Shown here piece by piece: positions 61,592 to 64,000 of a stretch of 64,000 nucleotides of DNA (positions are counted from its first letter, which is position 1; every line of letters starts with the position of its first letter). Below the pieces are notes generated by a model. The model did not search any database, was not told where the DNA came from, and saw only the letters and a list, made by a program, of their open reading frames with translations. The translations under genes and the position numbers were made by a program. This DNA comes from Varroa destructor (taxonomy: Eukaryota > Arthropoda > Arachnida > Mesostigmata > Varroidae): the NCBI RefSeq assembly GCF_002443255.2, contig NW_019211457.1, positions 36,958,105 to 37,022,104 on the forward strand. Reading direction: 5' to 3'.

Positions 61592-64000
61592 ACAGTCCCC
61601 GTAGACTTCCCTCTTTAGTGGCAAGCCAATGGGGTGCGAATAGCTGCTCTCTGCCTGCGTTCGCATCGGCTCTAGTTGTGCTCCGCGCGGTTAGATCTCA
61701 ATGGATGTTCGTCTGTGTGACTGTATGTACGAGTATATACGACAAAGAAGGTATAGCTTTCGAGCTTCAGCGCCGGATTCAGTTTAGCTCTTCTCTTGTA
61801 TGCGGTAATCAAAGTTGCTACTGCCGAAGCTGATGGTGATGCTAGTACAACCCTACATAGGGGTATGACATATGTTGCATATTTGTCCCCACGACCGACT
61901 ACTATAACACTGTCGTTTCTCTCTTACTTTTGTCGCACGCAATCCCTCCAGGGTAGCGGCAGCAGAATACGACGGTGGCGGCTTCTTGGTTTCGCATTAG
62001 AGTGTTCATGCAAAAGTGTCCTTCACGTCCTTACGAGTACAAATATACACAAACATATATATATAGCCATGTCGAGTGTGGCGGAACCATATCAGTGTGG
62101 TAGTGTATACTTATTGCGTACACGAGTCTGTATAGCTCGAAGCGACGAGGCGTGGCTGTCACAGGTGGGGGAGAATACAAACCTCAGATCTTGAAGGGAC
62201 CGGGGAGGGGGTCTTCAACTTCACCCTTCATTTCCCTCCGTCCATCTAAATCATACGGCCACGCCGGGGCGCCCATCAAACGCACAGATAGGTCGTGTTC
62301 TGCGATCCGTACATGCATATGCCGTATGTTAGTATAGTATCTCAGCCAGTTTCATGTGATGGTGACTGATTGTCTGTATTGGACTGCTTACTGCGGATAC
62401 CTAAAGGCAAAAGTACAGATTGACACATTGCATGACCTCACCGTCCTATGCACATACGGCTAATTCATTCAAAAAATACTGTCCGTTTTTGTTTATTATT
62501 TTGTTATATAATTGGTGGCCAAGTGTTACACGGTTTTAAAAAGCTCGTTATCGTACTTATCGACTATATCAGAGATTTTATGCGAAATTTGTACTTCAAA
62601 GTAGACGCACTTTATTTCTGAATGCAATAGTCTCGATGTTTCCTAAAACAGAAACTTCGCTTAAAATTTTTGAGAGTATAAAATTGAGGAAAAATCTATT
62701 TTAGAAAAAAAGAAAACAGAAAAATCTATTGAAGAATTAACAAATAGCCAAAAATATAATTAGAAAAAAAAGAACAAGGAGTGAGGTATTATATAATTAC
62801 GGACGAGGAAAATGCATAATGACCCAAAAAAAAACATACCTTTCCTTATCTTTCTCTTGTTAATGTAGGTTTTCTTCGATCTTCAGTATTTTTTATTTCG
62901 ATTTTGATTCATTATCTCATATTGTTACGGATGCTTGTATCTTTTTTTTGAAATTTTGTGAAATGCCGAACCTGTTGCTCCTTGAATAAATTCAATTGTG
63001 AATTAATTTCAAATTGATCCGGATTTTCTATAGAATAGACAAAACGATAGCAACAAACTCTAGGGAACGTTTCTGCCCTATACAGGGCAGAAAAGTTTCT
63101 GCAACGGCTCAACAACGAACGAAAGACGGCAGTGTTTTGCGAGCTAGCAAATATACTGAGTACCTGTTGCAGAAAGCAGACAGCATAATGCCCTTGTGAT
63201 AACCAATACCGAGCTGATCAAGCTGGTCTCAAACATATACCATGTGCACACATATATGCCTCTACTTGTATTTACTCGGAATATCTCGGAATGAAAGAAG
63301 AGACCCCTTATTGTCATTTGTTGTTTATCCTTTGGGCTACTGTTATTGTTGTCATCCTATTCGCAACTGAGCGGACAGGGTAGACTATGCGTGGGCGGTC
63401 GTGTGATGGTTGAAGTCAGCGAATTCTGGGAGGATCATCAGTGGATCCTCCCAGAATCGTCCTCGTAAGCTGTGATTAGCTCGTGCGTGCGTGCGTTTTA
63501 ACCTATTTGTCTGCGTGCACTCAGTCACTGAGTTAGCCAGATCGCGGGCAGACTACAGCCAAAGAATACTCAGCTTTGTCTATGTTATTTCGATTAGTGG
63601 TGTCGCTCGTTGTCAACGCTCAGAGATGCTTTCCATTTCGAATTTTCGTGCTCTTACTAGTGCTCCGTTGCAATTGTTACAGTCTACCCAGCCGCACGTC
63701 GTTGATCAATGGATGTTGATCAACGGGAAAAGGCACGTATTCGCAATTGAAAACATTGTATATCTTATTGTACTGGTGACAATCATCGTGACCAGCGCCA
63801 GATTTCTGCCGACAAACGAATTTTTTTCGCGGATGATACAAAATATTGAGAACCAGCGCGTAAGGCAATCAGTCAAATCGATGAGATGGCCTAAATCAAT
63901 AGTCTGCAATTGTCCCATGCTTTATTGGCGTGCATGCATGAGGCTACGGGCGCCCTTTCCTGAAGGAAACCGACAAGCGAAGTCAGGGGTGGAGAAGGCG
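61592..64000. other. mostly non-coding right edge
   Basis: A very good acceptor (ACGCAATCCCTCCAG) ends near 61951. The frame after it, open in phase 0 to 62194, passes an ATG at 62071 (MSSVAEPYQCGSVYLL) and a possible donor CAG/GTGGGG near 62165. This might be an exon but has no phase-compatible partner. 62460-63010 is strongly AT-rich with poly-A and poly-T runs. A hairpin lies at 63423-63457. Confidence 0.35.
63423..63457. repeat. perfect 14-bp hairpin with 7-base loop
   Basis: ATTCTGGGAGGATC (63423-63436) and GATCCTCCCAGAAT (63444-63457) are exact reverse complements. A perfect stem of this length with a short loop is unlikely by chance in this window. There is no T run after it and no gene it clearly terminates. 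Confidence 0.9.

Overview
The window reads as eukaryotic, animal nuclear DNA, most likely from an arthropod and possibly a mite or tick. The evidence is GT-AG introns of about 90-330 bases with pyrimidine tracts, dense di- and trinucleotide microsatellites, no operon-like gene packing, three decayed mariner transposases and one Ty3/gypsy-like scrap. No tRNA, rRNA, CRISPR array or prokaryotic feature was seen. The species call is inference only. Most of the 64 kb is intergenic or intronic.

Layout. 1-1256 (+) is the 3' end of a protein gene entering from the left edge; it has three exons, ends in an acidic tyrosine-rich tail, and is the best-supported gene here. 1.3-30 kb is AT-rich with mariner remnants at about 6.0-6.9, 7.4-8.3 and 21.2-22.2 kb, a gypsy-type fragment at 25.2-25.4 kb, and isolated exon-like stretches: 10.8-11.05 kb (+), 14.0-15.1 kb (-, weakly B9-domain-like), and 28.9 and 29.7 kb (+). 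A strong 23-bp-stem hairpin lies at 30.16 kb.

32.6-62 kb contains islands richer in G+C, CpG and simple repeats (32.6-35.4, 36.6-37.6, 40.3-41.3, 47.4-49.4, 54.3-55.3 and 58.7-62 kb). They look like promoter or 5' leader DNA. Four ATG-bearing start-exon candidates in them (33661, 34418, 41130, 61472) run into a possible splice donor, and all four leave the reading frame in phase 1. They could be alternative first exons of one or more long-intron genes, but no shared downstream exon was identified. A possible decayed Elongator-subunit-6-like locus sits at 38.85-39.94 kb, a cytochrome-P450-like N-terminus at 35.1 kb, and a small acidic exon with strong splice sites at 60.6 kb.

Confidence is high only for the left-edge gene, the mariner remnants, the repeats and the two hairpins. 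Other exon calls come from reading splice signals and open frames by eye; in AT-rich DNA this gives false positives, so they are scored low. No coordinated multi-gene system was found.
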